Below are positions 14,445 through 22,700 of a DNA stretch of 29,644 bases, in pieces. Both the position numbers and the translations under genes were made by a program. The notes beneath the pieces were generated by a model. The model ran no database searches. It was not told the DNA's origin and saw only the letters and a program-made list of their open reading frames with translations. Within the stretch, counting starts at the first letter, position 1. Every line of letters begins with the position of its first letter. The DNA is from a virus: positions 1-29,644 of IMG/VR virus record IMGVR_UViG_3300047560_000203; one strand, given 5' to 3'.

Positions 14445-14477
14445 GCCCCCTCCCCGGCAAACGCCAAGGGAGGGGGC
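14445..14477 (-). terminator. strong GC hairpin after the major capsid gene
   Basis: Arms of ten bases (GCCCCCTCCC at 14445-14454 and GGGAGGGGGC at 14468-14477) pair perfectly around a 13-base loop, which itself contains a small GGC/GCC pair. The hairpin lies a few bases past the capsid stop at 14485 on the - strand. The bases after it are only weakly T-rich, so transcription may stop in part. This would give high capsid and lower downstream expression. Confidence 0.7.
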
Positions 14478-14484
14478 TATCCGA

Positions 14485-15519
14485 CTACACCAGCGAAGAA
14501 CTGGTCTTGATCTGAAGCAGTGCCGACGCACGGAAGACGGAGTACCCAACGAGGTGGTACCAGCCAACCGATGCAAAACGACGCAACTTGTCAACCACCG
14601 GCGAAACGACTACGGAAGGCTGGTCGCCAAAGCCGGGAGCCGTGCTGTACGCCTTGGCAAGAGCCTCAGCGCCCATCAGGTAGCCCTGACCCTGCGAGGT
14701 GAGGTGATTGTTCACAATGATGCGAACGCCCTCGTAGGTGCCGACCTCGCCCATGAACACGCTGTTGCCGGACGTGTTCGGAGCGGCGTAGCCGACCTGC
14801 CAGCGCCAGCCGGTGTCCGTCGTCTCCGACATCAACTGCTGCGCCTGATACGGCGAGATGACCGCAGCGTACTGGCCGCCCACGAACGGGCGAACGTTGG
14901 CTGCGCGGAGGCGAGCAACACCCTGACGGAGCGTTGCGCCCGTCAGTGCGCTGGAGCCATCACCAATGGAGCCGATGGTGGCCGTGGAGCCGTCATCGTA
15001 GGTGATGGTTGTGGCGTCCAGTGCCGTGCGACACAGGGTGTCGATCGACAGACCGGCGTTGTAGCCGACACGCTCTGCGATCAGCGGGTCCATGGCGATC
15101 ATGGAGGTGCCACGGATCAGGGCGGTGTTGGTCACGGCGACGCCGTACTCGCGCATGGAGACGGTGAGCGCCTTGCTGTTGAGGGCCACCGAGTCAACGT
15201 CGATGTTCTCCAGCAGCGGGGTGGTGTTCTCGCTCAGGTCGTCCACGAACGAGAAGCGGACGGAGCCGCCACGGTGCGTGGTGTTAGAGGCGCGGACCGT
15301 CGCAAACTGATCGAAAATCAGTTCGGGGCGGAGGGCCGGGTAGACGGCAAGGTCGTAGGCCTTGGTAACAAACTGCGAACCAAGGGTAATGTCTACGACC
15401 GGAGCCGGAGCGTTGATGGAAAGCGGACCAGCAGCGGTGACAATCTCACCGGGGCTGTACATGGGGGAGGTAGCGGGACCGTTCTGGTTGCTACCCGGAG
15501 TACCGGTGCCAGCAGGCAT
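14485..15519 (-). CDS. major capsid protein, N4-gp56 type HK97-fold, 344 aa
   Basis: The N-terminal part (ITLGSQFVTKAYDLAVYPAL, then RPELIFDQFATVRAS and GGSVRFSFVDDLSENTTPL) and the middle (EYGVAVTNTALIRGTS, DPLIAERVGYNAGLSIDTL) match the N4-gp56 capsid family. The later NVRPFVGGQYAAVISPYQAQ, then FMGEVGTYEGVRIIVNN and GYLMGAEALAKAYS are its P- and A-domain strands. Many copies form the icosahedral shell. ATG 15519 follows AAAGGA. It lies directly after the scaffold gene, as usual, and is followed by a strong hairpin and small basic proteins. Confidence 0.9.
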   Translation of the reverse strand: MPAGTGTPGSNQNGPATSPMYSPGEIVTAAGPLSINAPAPVVDITLGSQFVTKAYDLAVYPALRPELIFDQFATVRASNTTHRGGSVRFSFVDDLSENTTPLLENIDVDSVALNSKALTVSMREYGVAVTNTALIRGTSMIAMDPLIAERVGYNAGLSIDTLCRTALDATTITYDDGSTATIGSIGDGSSALTGATLRQGVARLRAANVRPFVGGQYAAVISPYQAQQLMSETTDTGWRWQVGYAAPNTSGNSVFMGEVGTYEGVRIIVNNHLTSQGQGYLMGAEALAKAYSTAPGFGDQPSVVVSPVVDKLRRFASVGWYHLVGYSVFRASALLQIKTSSSLV

Positions 15520-15530
15520 TTGTTTGTCCT

Positions 15531-15989
15531 TTACATTTCAGAAGCGATAGGGATTCCGTACTGTCGAACAACGTCCAACAGTCCCGACATGCCTCCCTCA
15601 GCCATTGCCTGCTCCATGCGAGCAAACGCCGCAGCCTCAGAAACGTCCTCTGAAGTAGCGCCAGCAGATGCCGCCATCACACGCGACTGCCCCTCAAGAG
15701 AAGCGGTAGGTGCCACCGGCTGCGGCTGCTGTTCTGGCTGATTCAGGAATCCCGCGTCCAGCGCAGCGTTCTTAATTGCCTCTGCTGTCAGGTCACCGTC
15801 GTATCCCTTAATGAAGTAACTCATCTTGGGATCGTCTAGCGGCAGGCCAGCCTTAGCGAACGCAAGTTCACGCTTAAGATTGCGGTTTTCCGAATCCAAC
15901 TTCTTGGCCTTGCTCGCTGCCCGTCGAAGACCCGGGATTGAGTCGTCCTCAAAGTTCTCATCAGCATCATCGTTGTAGTTGTCAGACAT
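15531..15989 (-). CDS. capsid scaffolding protein, 152 aa
   Basis: ATG 15989 is chosen because it is preceded by AGGGAAGAAC and starts the acidic segment MSDNYNDDADENFEDD; earlier in-frame ATGs lack a site. The middle is helical with heptad-like charge (RRAASKAKKLDSENRNLKRE) and contains FAKAGLPLDDPKMSYFIKGY, a pattern typical of actinophage scaffolds. A Gln/Pro-rich linker and a short helical end (MSGLLDVVRQYG) follow; the latter probably contacts the capsid protein. Position directly before the capsid gene supports the call. Confidence 0.8.
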   Translation of the reverse strand: MSDNYNDDADENFEDDSIPGLRRAASKAKKLDSENRNLKRELAFAKAGLPLDDPKMSYFIKGYDGDLTAEAIKNAALDAGFLNQPEQQPQPVAPTASLEGQSRVMAASAGATSEDVSEAAAFARMEQAMAEGGMSGLLDVVRQYGIPIASEM

Positions 15990-16186
15990 TGTTCTTCCCT
16001 TCATTGCTATACGCGGACACACGGGAGATGCGCCCGGAGCGTGGTATTACATGACTTGACCAATGCGATACGCAGGCTTAGCGGTCAGGACTAGCCCGGT
16101 TAATGAGTCGGCCAGCATCTCCCCTTCTCAGGGGGCCAGCACTCAACTCACTTGGAGAGTAGCACAGTTAAAAGACTCAAGCAACG
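15990..16186 (-). other. intergenic region before the scaffold and capsid genes
   Basis: At 197 bases this is the largest gap in the structural block. No gene or tRNA is visible on either strand. It contains two direct copies of GGCCAGCA (16110-16117 and 16127-16134) flanking a small CCCC...GGGG hairpin, and a promoter-like pair near its right end. It probably holds the transcription start for the capsid genes. Confidence 0.5.
16156..16184 (-). promoter_or_regulatory. possible promoter for scaffold and capsid genes
   Basis: On the - strand TTGCTT (16179-16184) and TACTCT (16156-16161) are separated by exactly 17 bases. Each box matches the bacterial sigma-70 consensus at about four of six positions. 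The location, just past the previous stop and upstream of the scaffold gene, suits a late capsid promoter. By eye only; weak evidence. Confidence 0.3.
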
Positions 16187-17212
16187 TTAAACTGCGGCAG
16201 TTCCCAATCCAGCCGCTCCAGTCTTATTTGTTGCAAACCCGCCTCCGCCCTCAAAGGCAGCGGTACGAGACTTGGCAATACGCTCAATCTTGCGGGCGGC
16301 ATCAGCCTGACCAAATGAAGCGTTAACCAATTCCTCGCGGGATGCCAGTTCCCCATACCCCTGTCCGAATCCTTGACGGTTGGCGGCAACAGCAAAGCCC
16401 TGCGCGGCCTGCTGCATGTTGACCCCTTGGCTAGCAAGGTTCTCTGCTGTGGCAGCGGAAACGTCTCCAAAGTTCTGCCGTATGGCTTCTCCGCCAATTT
16501 GAGCGGCGGTGTACCGCTGCTGCAACTGTGCCTCAGTGTGGGTTGGGTCAAGGTAGAACGAGATGAGATCGCCGTTCTGTAGCCCGTAATAGTCGCGCAG
16601 GGTAGTGAGTGTCTCTGGCGGGGTGGTGGCTACTGCGGCTGCGGCGGTTCCCATGCGGCTGACAATCTCCGCAGCAGAATTATTGTTAGCAATATAATCT
16701 GCCATCTTGTCATTTGTTACAAGACTAGAGTCCACGCCATAACGAGACGCGGCCTCCTTAACTGTGTTCCGATAAGCAATGTACTGCAACTCCGGGTTCT
16801 GACCAGAAAACGTCCCATTCTTAATAAACACATCCATCTTTGGGAACGCAGCCAGATACGTCTCGTAAGCCCGCTTCCCCGCTTCACTCGTATCAGTGCC
16901 ATACCGCAGCGACTGAATAATCTCCACCGGAGAAGCGCCCCGGTTATAAAGATCAGCCGCCCAAGCCCCAAGACCCTGCACGCCAATAGCGTTGTACAAA
17001 AGATCATCCAACATACGGGTAGCCGAAAACGCCGAAGGCGGCGGAGTGTACGTACCCAGACCAACACCAGACGGCTGTGTATTAACCGGCGTCACTGGCG
17101 GCTGTGGATTTGTAGTAGCAGTCGGAGCCCTATCCGCCTGCGTGGCATTACGCTCAATCTGCGCCCACTGCTCGTTAGAGATATTAACTCCGGGCATTCC
17201 CATAACAGCCAT
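16187..17212 (-). CDS. putative internal virion / ejection protein 3, 341 aa
   Basis: It starts at ATG 17212 next to the previous stop (TAAATG). A Pro/Thr-rich flexible part (residues 25-60) is followed by helical segments: MLDDLLYNAIGVQGLGAWAA, AYETYLAAFPKMDVFIK and AASRYGVDSSLV. The end is Ala/Gly-rich (GFGQGYGELASREEL, then GGGGFATNKTGAAG). Helix-rich with a disordered tail, and placed between portal and scaffold, it resembles proteins packed inside the head of short-tailed phages. No enzyme motif is visible. Confidence 0.5.
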   Translation of the reverse strand: MAVMGMPGVNISNEQWAQIERNATQADRAPTATTNPQPPVTPVNTQPSGVGLGTYTPPPSAFSATRMLDDLLYNAIGVQGLGAWAADLYNRGASPVEIIQSLRYGTDTSEAGKRAYETYLAAFPKMDVFIKNGTFSGQNPELQYIAYRNTVKEAASRYGVDSSLVTNDKMADYIANNNSAAEIVSRMGTAAAAVATTPPETLTTLRDYYGLQNGDLISFYLDPTHTEAQLQQRYTAAQIGGEAIRQNFGDVSAATAENLASQGVNMQQAAQGFAVAANRQGFGQGYGELASREELVNASFGQADAARKIERIAKSRTAAFEGGGGFATNKTGAAGLGTAAV

Positions 17213-18313
17213 TTATGCCATCCCAAATGCAGTAAGCAACTGATCGCCCAAACTAGAAAACTGTTGACGCGCAGCCGTCGTCTTATCCCAACCAAACTTA
17301 GGATCAGTCTTCAGCACTCGCATCCACTCATCATTCGACAACGGACCATTAGGACCATTAAGCGCCCCGCTCCACGTCGGATCAAGCGGGTTCATATTCT
17401 CCTTATTAATCCCCAGCATCTGCGACGCAGTATTCATATAGGGATCAACAAGTTGAGTAAACGTGTACTTATCCAGCCGATCAGCAATAGTCGGGTACAG
17501 CAACTTAGCCTGTTCCCGGAACACATTCTTCTGACCCTCTAGCCAGTTCTGCCAATTAGCGCCCTGATTAAGGCCGTCACGAACCATCTGCTGAAGCGAC
17601 TGATCCGTCATAGTCAAACCATAGGAACGCGCCGCGTCATTAACACCTTGATAAATAGACGAACTGGTTCCACCAGTAGACGGCTTTCCAGCGGCCTCAG
17701 GTGTCTGATAGTTAGACGACACAAAACTCAACACATCGTTATCTGACAGATCAGACCGGACAGCCTTCTGAGCAAACTCATTAACCTGCTGCAGAGTCAA
17801 CTGAATACCAGCGGCAAGAGCCTGCTTAGAAATAACCGCAGCCTTATCCGCAACCTTCTTCCGCAGATCCTCCTGTTCAGGACCCTTGATTGCGATATCA
17901 AACGCTTCCTCAGCGCGAGTACGATCCTGACCAAACTGAGTCTTCTCCAGATTCTGAAAAAACTCAGCCTCGCTGTAATTCTTATCAATTGCATCACGAA
18001 CAAACTGCACCATGTCTGGGTACATCTCAAGGAAATCCTTGGATACCCCAAAATCAGCAGCAGTCTTATAGGTCTTAGTCTGCTCTTGCCCCGGCGTAGT
18101 AGCAACAGTCTTAAGCGGCTTACCCGTAGCCGGATCATACGTCGTTACAGCAGTCGTATCCTTTGGGGCCTTGGCCTTGTTTTCAGCGGCAGCCTTCTCC
18201 GCAGACGACACAACACCATCCTTGTTTGTGTCCTTAACGGCCATAGCCAAATCGTTAGCGGAACCCTTAATGCCGTCGCCGTCATAGTCAGTGTTATTAG
18301 GATCAATAGCCAT
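17213..18313 (-). CDS. putative internal virion protein 2 with N-terminal EF-hand pair, 366 aa
   Basis: ATG 18313 sits directly after TAATA. Residues 9-20 (DYDGDGIKGSAN) and 28-39 (DTNKDGVVSSAE) are two calcium-binding loops. The second fits the EF-hand consensus fully (D-x-N-x-D-G-x-x-S-x-x-E); the first lacks the final acidic residue. The pair resembles a dockerin. After a linker (AKAPKDTTAVTTYDP) the rest is helical with internal similarity of style (AARSYGLTMTDQSLQQMV, then WLEGQKNVFREQAKLL), ending in LNGPNGPLSNDEWMRVLK. It is probably an ejection protein acting with its neighbours. A calcium role is inferred from the loops. Confidence 0.55.
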   Translation of the reverse strand: MAIDPNNTDYDGDGIKGSANDLAMAVKDTNKDGVVSSAEKAAAENKAKAPKDTTAVTTYDPATGKPLKTVATTPGQEQTKTYKTAADFGVSKDFLEMYPDMVQFVRDAIDKNYSEAEFFQNLEKTQFGQDRTRAEEAFDIAIKGPEQEDLRKKVADKAAVISKQALAAGIQLTLQQVNEFAQKAVRSDLSDNDVLSFVSSNYQTPEAAGKPSTGGTSSSIYQGVNDAARSYGLTMTDQSLQQMVRDGLNQGANWQNWLEGQKNVFREQAKLLYPTIADRLDKYTFTQLVDPYMNTASQMLGINKENMNPLDPTWSGALNGPNGPLSNDEWMRVLKTDPKFGWDKTTAARQQFSSLGDQLLTAFGMA

Positions 18314-18315
18314 TA

Positions 18316-19725
18316 TTAGCCCTGCCCAAATCCGTAGCCGTAACGCTTAGCAATAAGGTTCAAGTAATACTGAGCCCGATTCTCATCGTATTCTCCGCCG
18401 CCGCCAATCTTCTTAGCAAACGTCAAAGCCATATTGTTAGCATCCACGCTCCCGGGAGTCGTGCGCGAAATACTCTTATTCCCGGCAGTAGTAGTAACTG
18501 TTGTGGTTGGCGACTTTGCCTCAGCAGCATTCAACTGAGACAGAAAATCTGACAACTCGCTATCCGTGGGAATGCGACCCAGTGTGCTCTGAAGAACGCT
18601 AGTAAGAATACGGCGAGCGTCTGCCATGCTGGTCATGCTGTACTGGACCTGTGTACTACCGCCGCCTCCACCACCTCCACCGCCACCGGAACCGTATCCG
18701 CCCGGGGCAGTCTTTGCCCGATCCAGCGCATACTGAAGTTGCGTCTCCCAATTAGTGCCGTTGTAGTTAGCACGCGCCATAAGCCCAGCCATAATGCTGC
18801 GCTCCTCATTACCCTTATCGCCAAACGTAACAGGAGCATTTGACGAATAAAGATGCGCTGCCAAAAACTGCTTCTGAATATCCTTTAACTTAGTGTCATC
18901 CATCTTAGACAACACTTCATCAACAGAATTAGGCTTGTACAACGGTTGCCCAATCTGACTAACAAGAGCATCGTGGTACTTTCGCAATTCCTCGTAAGAA
19001 GCATTAGGCCCCGGTTTCACTGGGGTGCGCGCTGGCACAAAACCGGGAGAAATACCAAGGTAATTATTTTCAGGTGTAACCTTATAATTACCCGTTGAGT
19101 CGGGAGTTCCCCAAATGCTTGTAACAGCATCCGCATACCGCTGGTCAAAACTTTGCTCAAGGTAATTAATCTGATCCGACAGTCCCTTGCCCGGGGTATA
19201 TGCCAGACTGCCTGCACCACTAGCCATGCCGCCATTAGCAACATTGGTTGTCTGTGTAGGGGCAATCCCGCCATTGGCCTGCGAAGCAGTTGGCCTATTC
19301 GGGTAAAGTGGTTCATACCCGACAACCTTGCCTAGATTATCTAGAACAGGACGCGTGGGCGTGTCGGGACCATAAGCATTTGGGTCCATTGGGTAACTCT
19401 TACGCAACGGGTCACGCTGCTGTAGAGGGTTACCAAACTGGTCTGTAGTAATTGGAAAATTGGGGGCTTCAGATGTTAGAAAATCTCCCAAGCCGCGAAA
19501 AGCAGATGATACTGCGTTGCCAATAGCCGGTAGCGGTCCGGCAAGAGGGCCTGTCGCCGGGACACCAAAAATCTCATACGGCGGAGTGTTGTATGACGAC
19601 ATACCGTTGATGGCATGAGACATGGCGCTGGCATTAGGAGACAACCCCATATTTGGGTTAGTCAGCCCTGACGACATCGGGTTAACCGTGCTACCCGATC
19701 CTCCGCTTACTGAGATAAGCGCCAT
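18316..19725 (-). CDS. putative internal virion protein 1 with poly-Gly hinge, 469 aa
   Basis: ATG 19725 overlaps the stop of the giant (TAATG); the ATG at 19734 would sit on top of its own ribosome site and is rejected. The first third is Pro/Gly/Asn-rich and probably disordered. A helical part follows (LSKMDDTKLKDIQKQFLAAH), then a hinge of about ten Gly in a row (about residues 345-356). The end carries LGRIPTDSELSDFLSQLN, a motif seen in virion proteins of actinobacterial phages, and a small helical end (YLNLIAKRYGYGFG). Likely an ejection or core protein. Confidence 0.5.
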   Translation of the reverse strand: MALISVSGGSGSTVNPMSSGLTNPNMGLSPNASAMSHAINGMSSYNTPPYEIFGVPATGPLAGPLPAIGNAVSSAFRGLGDFLTSEAPNFPITTDQFGNPLQQRDPLRKSYPMDPNAYGPDTPTRPVLDNLGKVVGYEPLYPNRPTASQANGGIAPTQTTNVANGGMASGAGSLAYTPGKGLSDQINYLEQSFDQRYADAVTSIWGTPDSTGNYKVTPENNYLGISPGFVPARTPVKPGPNASYEELRKYHDALVSQIGQPLYKPNSVDEVLSKMDDTKLKDIQKQFLAAHLYSSNAPVTFGDKGNEERSIMAGLMARANYNGTNWETQLQYALDRAKTAPGGYGSGGGGGGGGGGSTQVQYSMTSMADARRILTSVLQSTLGRIPTDSELSDFLSQLNAAEAKSPTTTVTTTAGNKSISRTTPGSVDANNMALTFAKKIGGGGEYDENRAQYYLNLIAKRYGYGFGQG

Positions 19726-22700
19726 TAGTCCCATTCCTTTCTAAACTTGCTAGCAAGCAATCTAAAATCAGGATACTGCGTAGCCAACTCATCAATTCTC
19801 GCAATAAGCCAGTCTTTCACAGGAGCGGCACGCTTACCGCTAAGAGTCGCATTCTCATTCCCTGTATCCGCCCTGACCTTGCCCAATGCCGCGTCTCGCA
19901 ACTGCCACGCCTGCATAAACGCCTTACCAGCCTGCGAATCCTGAATCGGCTTATGGTCCTGAACAAAAGCGTTCAACTTGTCCAGTTCCTGTGACCGATC
20001 CATGATCGTCGTTGCACTAGCCGCTGTCTTAACAAACCGATCAGCCAAATCTTCTCGGGCGGCAGTGGCCTCAGCCGCATTTATAAGGCCATTAGCCTCA
20101 AGACTATTAATACGAACCTTCTGGATACGCTGCAAGAACGACACAATCTCTGAATACATCTCGTCCTTGGTCTTGCGCTCCCGGTCACCCTTGCCGTACT
20201 TGTTGATCCAGTCCGTGGCCGCTACATCCGTGGCATCCCCATTGGGGAAGAACAATGTGAACTCATCAAGGTACGACTTGGCGATATCAGGGTACTTGCG
20301 GGCAAAGTCCATAGCCTGCGATGCGGGAATACGCGAAAGGTTCTTCCAGTCTCCAGTGCTTGCGAATAGGGCCGCTGGGCCAAAGTCCTTAACAAACTCT
20401 TCGCGGGCGGCCGTATCGTCAAATCCATTACGAGTGCGATACTGCTGAAACAGGCTGTTGAGAAGTGAAATGGTGTACAGCGCGGTATTGGATGTTTCCG
20501 CGTTGCCCTTTATCTGGTCGCCCTCTAGTTGAGTAGCCGGATTAATAGTCGGGGTAGACGGAAGTGCAGACTGGAACAATCCTGTAGTAAGAAGTAGCGC
20601 CTTGCCAAGCCCAGCAGCGTCGTCTCGTAGTCTGCGGCCTGATTCTGGGTTTGTTGCCCAATCCGGGTAGTTGCCTGTAGAAGAAAGAATCATCATTGCA
20701 TCGCGCAGATTCTTGTTCTTGTTAGCGGGAGCAAGGACATCCAGCCAGCCACCCAATGTGTCTCCCACTACGGGGAGTGCTCCAACGCCACCCAGAACCT
20801 TAGAGAACCATGCCGGGACCATGCTCTCAATAATGTTTTTCTCACCAAAAGGCATAGCAATCTGGCGAAGACTTGCCGTTACCTCACTGTCTGGGAGAAC
20901 ACCGCTCGTCAAGGGCAGAGCAGCAAGCGGACCGACTCCGGGGAAAATGCTGTCGGCTCCCAACGCAATATTCAGGCTGGCTGCCGGAGAACTCACGGGG
21001 ATGTCGCTGACACCCGGAGATTCCTGTCCGTGCAGGAACGCATTCATATTTACTGCACCTGCAAGCATTCTTCCCACGTAAGGGAACAAGAAAGAAGTTT
21101 CTCCGTACTGGTCTGTGTAGAAGAAACCGCCATTAGCGTCTTGCTCCCACGGGGCAAATCCCGGTGCATACTGACCGTAAGCGCCAACAGCCTGCCCAGC
21201 AGTATAAATAGCAGTAGATCCGCTCTCCTGTACCGCATCAAGCGCCTTGAGCGCCTTGTACACCTGTACAGGGTTTTTGGCCCCCAACTCAGTCCAGCGA
21301 CTAATCGTGTTGCCCCATGCCTGCCCGAATGGGAAAAGCAGGCGAAGCGCATTCCACGTCTGATTGCGGCGCGACGCATCGTAAAACAGGTGTGCTACTT
21401 CTTCCGCTGCGTAAGAACTAGCAATCCCATGAATCTCGTCAAGGGTGAGCATTCCGTCTGTGTTGTCTTTCTTAGCCTTGCTCAAGGCGTCAAACACAGG
21501 ATGGTTACGTCCGACCTGATCAAACTTGCTTGGGCCAATCAGGCGCTTGATGGGAGAAAGCGTGGTACGTGCCGCAGCCAACGCTCGGTCTACCTCATTA
21601 GCGTTAAGCCCGGGGGCCAGTTCCGCCAACTTGTCCCAGTAAGCCATACGGAACTCAGGGCCAACTGCGTAAAGCCGCTCAATTTTATTTGCTACGTCAA
21701 AGAACCAGTTAAACAATCCGATTCCGGGCTTCTTTGCTGTCATCTCAAGCCACGGCACCGTGACCTTATTGTCAACAAAATGCTGCTGCCACGACCCATT
21801 GTTGAAATGCTTTTGCAGAACGCCAGCCATCTGCTTAATACGATCATCAGAGTCAACAATGTTCTTAACAAGCAAGGTCTCATTAGTCCCGTATGGCAAC
21901 GATCCTGTCTTGATGTACTCCATAAGACGGGGGTCGTTATTCGTAAACTGCTTGATCCGGGCGGCAACACTATTTGTATTACCAAACAAGTAATCCCGCA
22001 ATAGACTTTCATCACTAAAAATCTGCTGGAACTTTTCATCCGCGCCAGTCATCAAGTCCCTGATGTCCTTCGCGGCAGCGTCATCTGACATCAGCCAAGC
22101 AATAGTCGAATCTTCCTTGCCCGTGCCCAAGGTGCCCGCATTACGAATGCTGGGAGTCCAGTTAGCGGGCGGCCCACCAACCACAGACCGGGCAATGCCG
22201 GATCTCTCCAGCATAATCAATTCGTGCGCCCAGCCATTATTAAACTTAGGCGTTCCATAACCAACTGGCTGCCAACCCTGACGGACAGCATTGTTGTACA
22301 CGCGAGGATCAGTCAACGAATGCGCCTGCCGCGTAATAGCAAAGTAGTTGTCAATAGCGTTCGACAACGCCATCTTCTCGTCATTGCCAACTTCAAACGC
22401 GGTACCAAGAATAGTGTCCTTGTACGGGGCAAACAGTTTGCTGAAGTAATCAACCTTGTCCCCACCAAGACGCTCTTCCACCTGTGCCGCTGTAGGAGGC
22501 TTTCCAAGTTCTTCCTTAAGAATCTGGAACGTCTTTTCCCATTCTGCGGCAGCATTACGTGTGTTCTTGGCTGCCCTGAAATTGCCGACCGTCATACCAA
22601 TCATGGTCAATGGGTCAGATGCAATCGAATGATGTCCATTGAGGAACATGCGGATTTGCATTTCTGCGGTGTTGCGCAGAATGTATGCCACGCGCAGAGC

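Noticed and set aside
14443-15741. Long + strand frame of 432 residues opposite the capsid gene
   Set aside because: It is the mirror of the capsid and scaffold coding sequence, with biased Arg/Gly/Val content and no ribosome site or recognisable protein.
15990-16186. Possible tRNA in the gap before the scaffold gene
   Set aside because: Neither strand shows a GGTTCRANYCC T-arm or a matching acceptor stem; the hairpin seen is too short.
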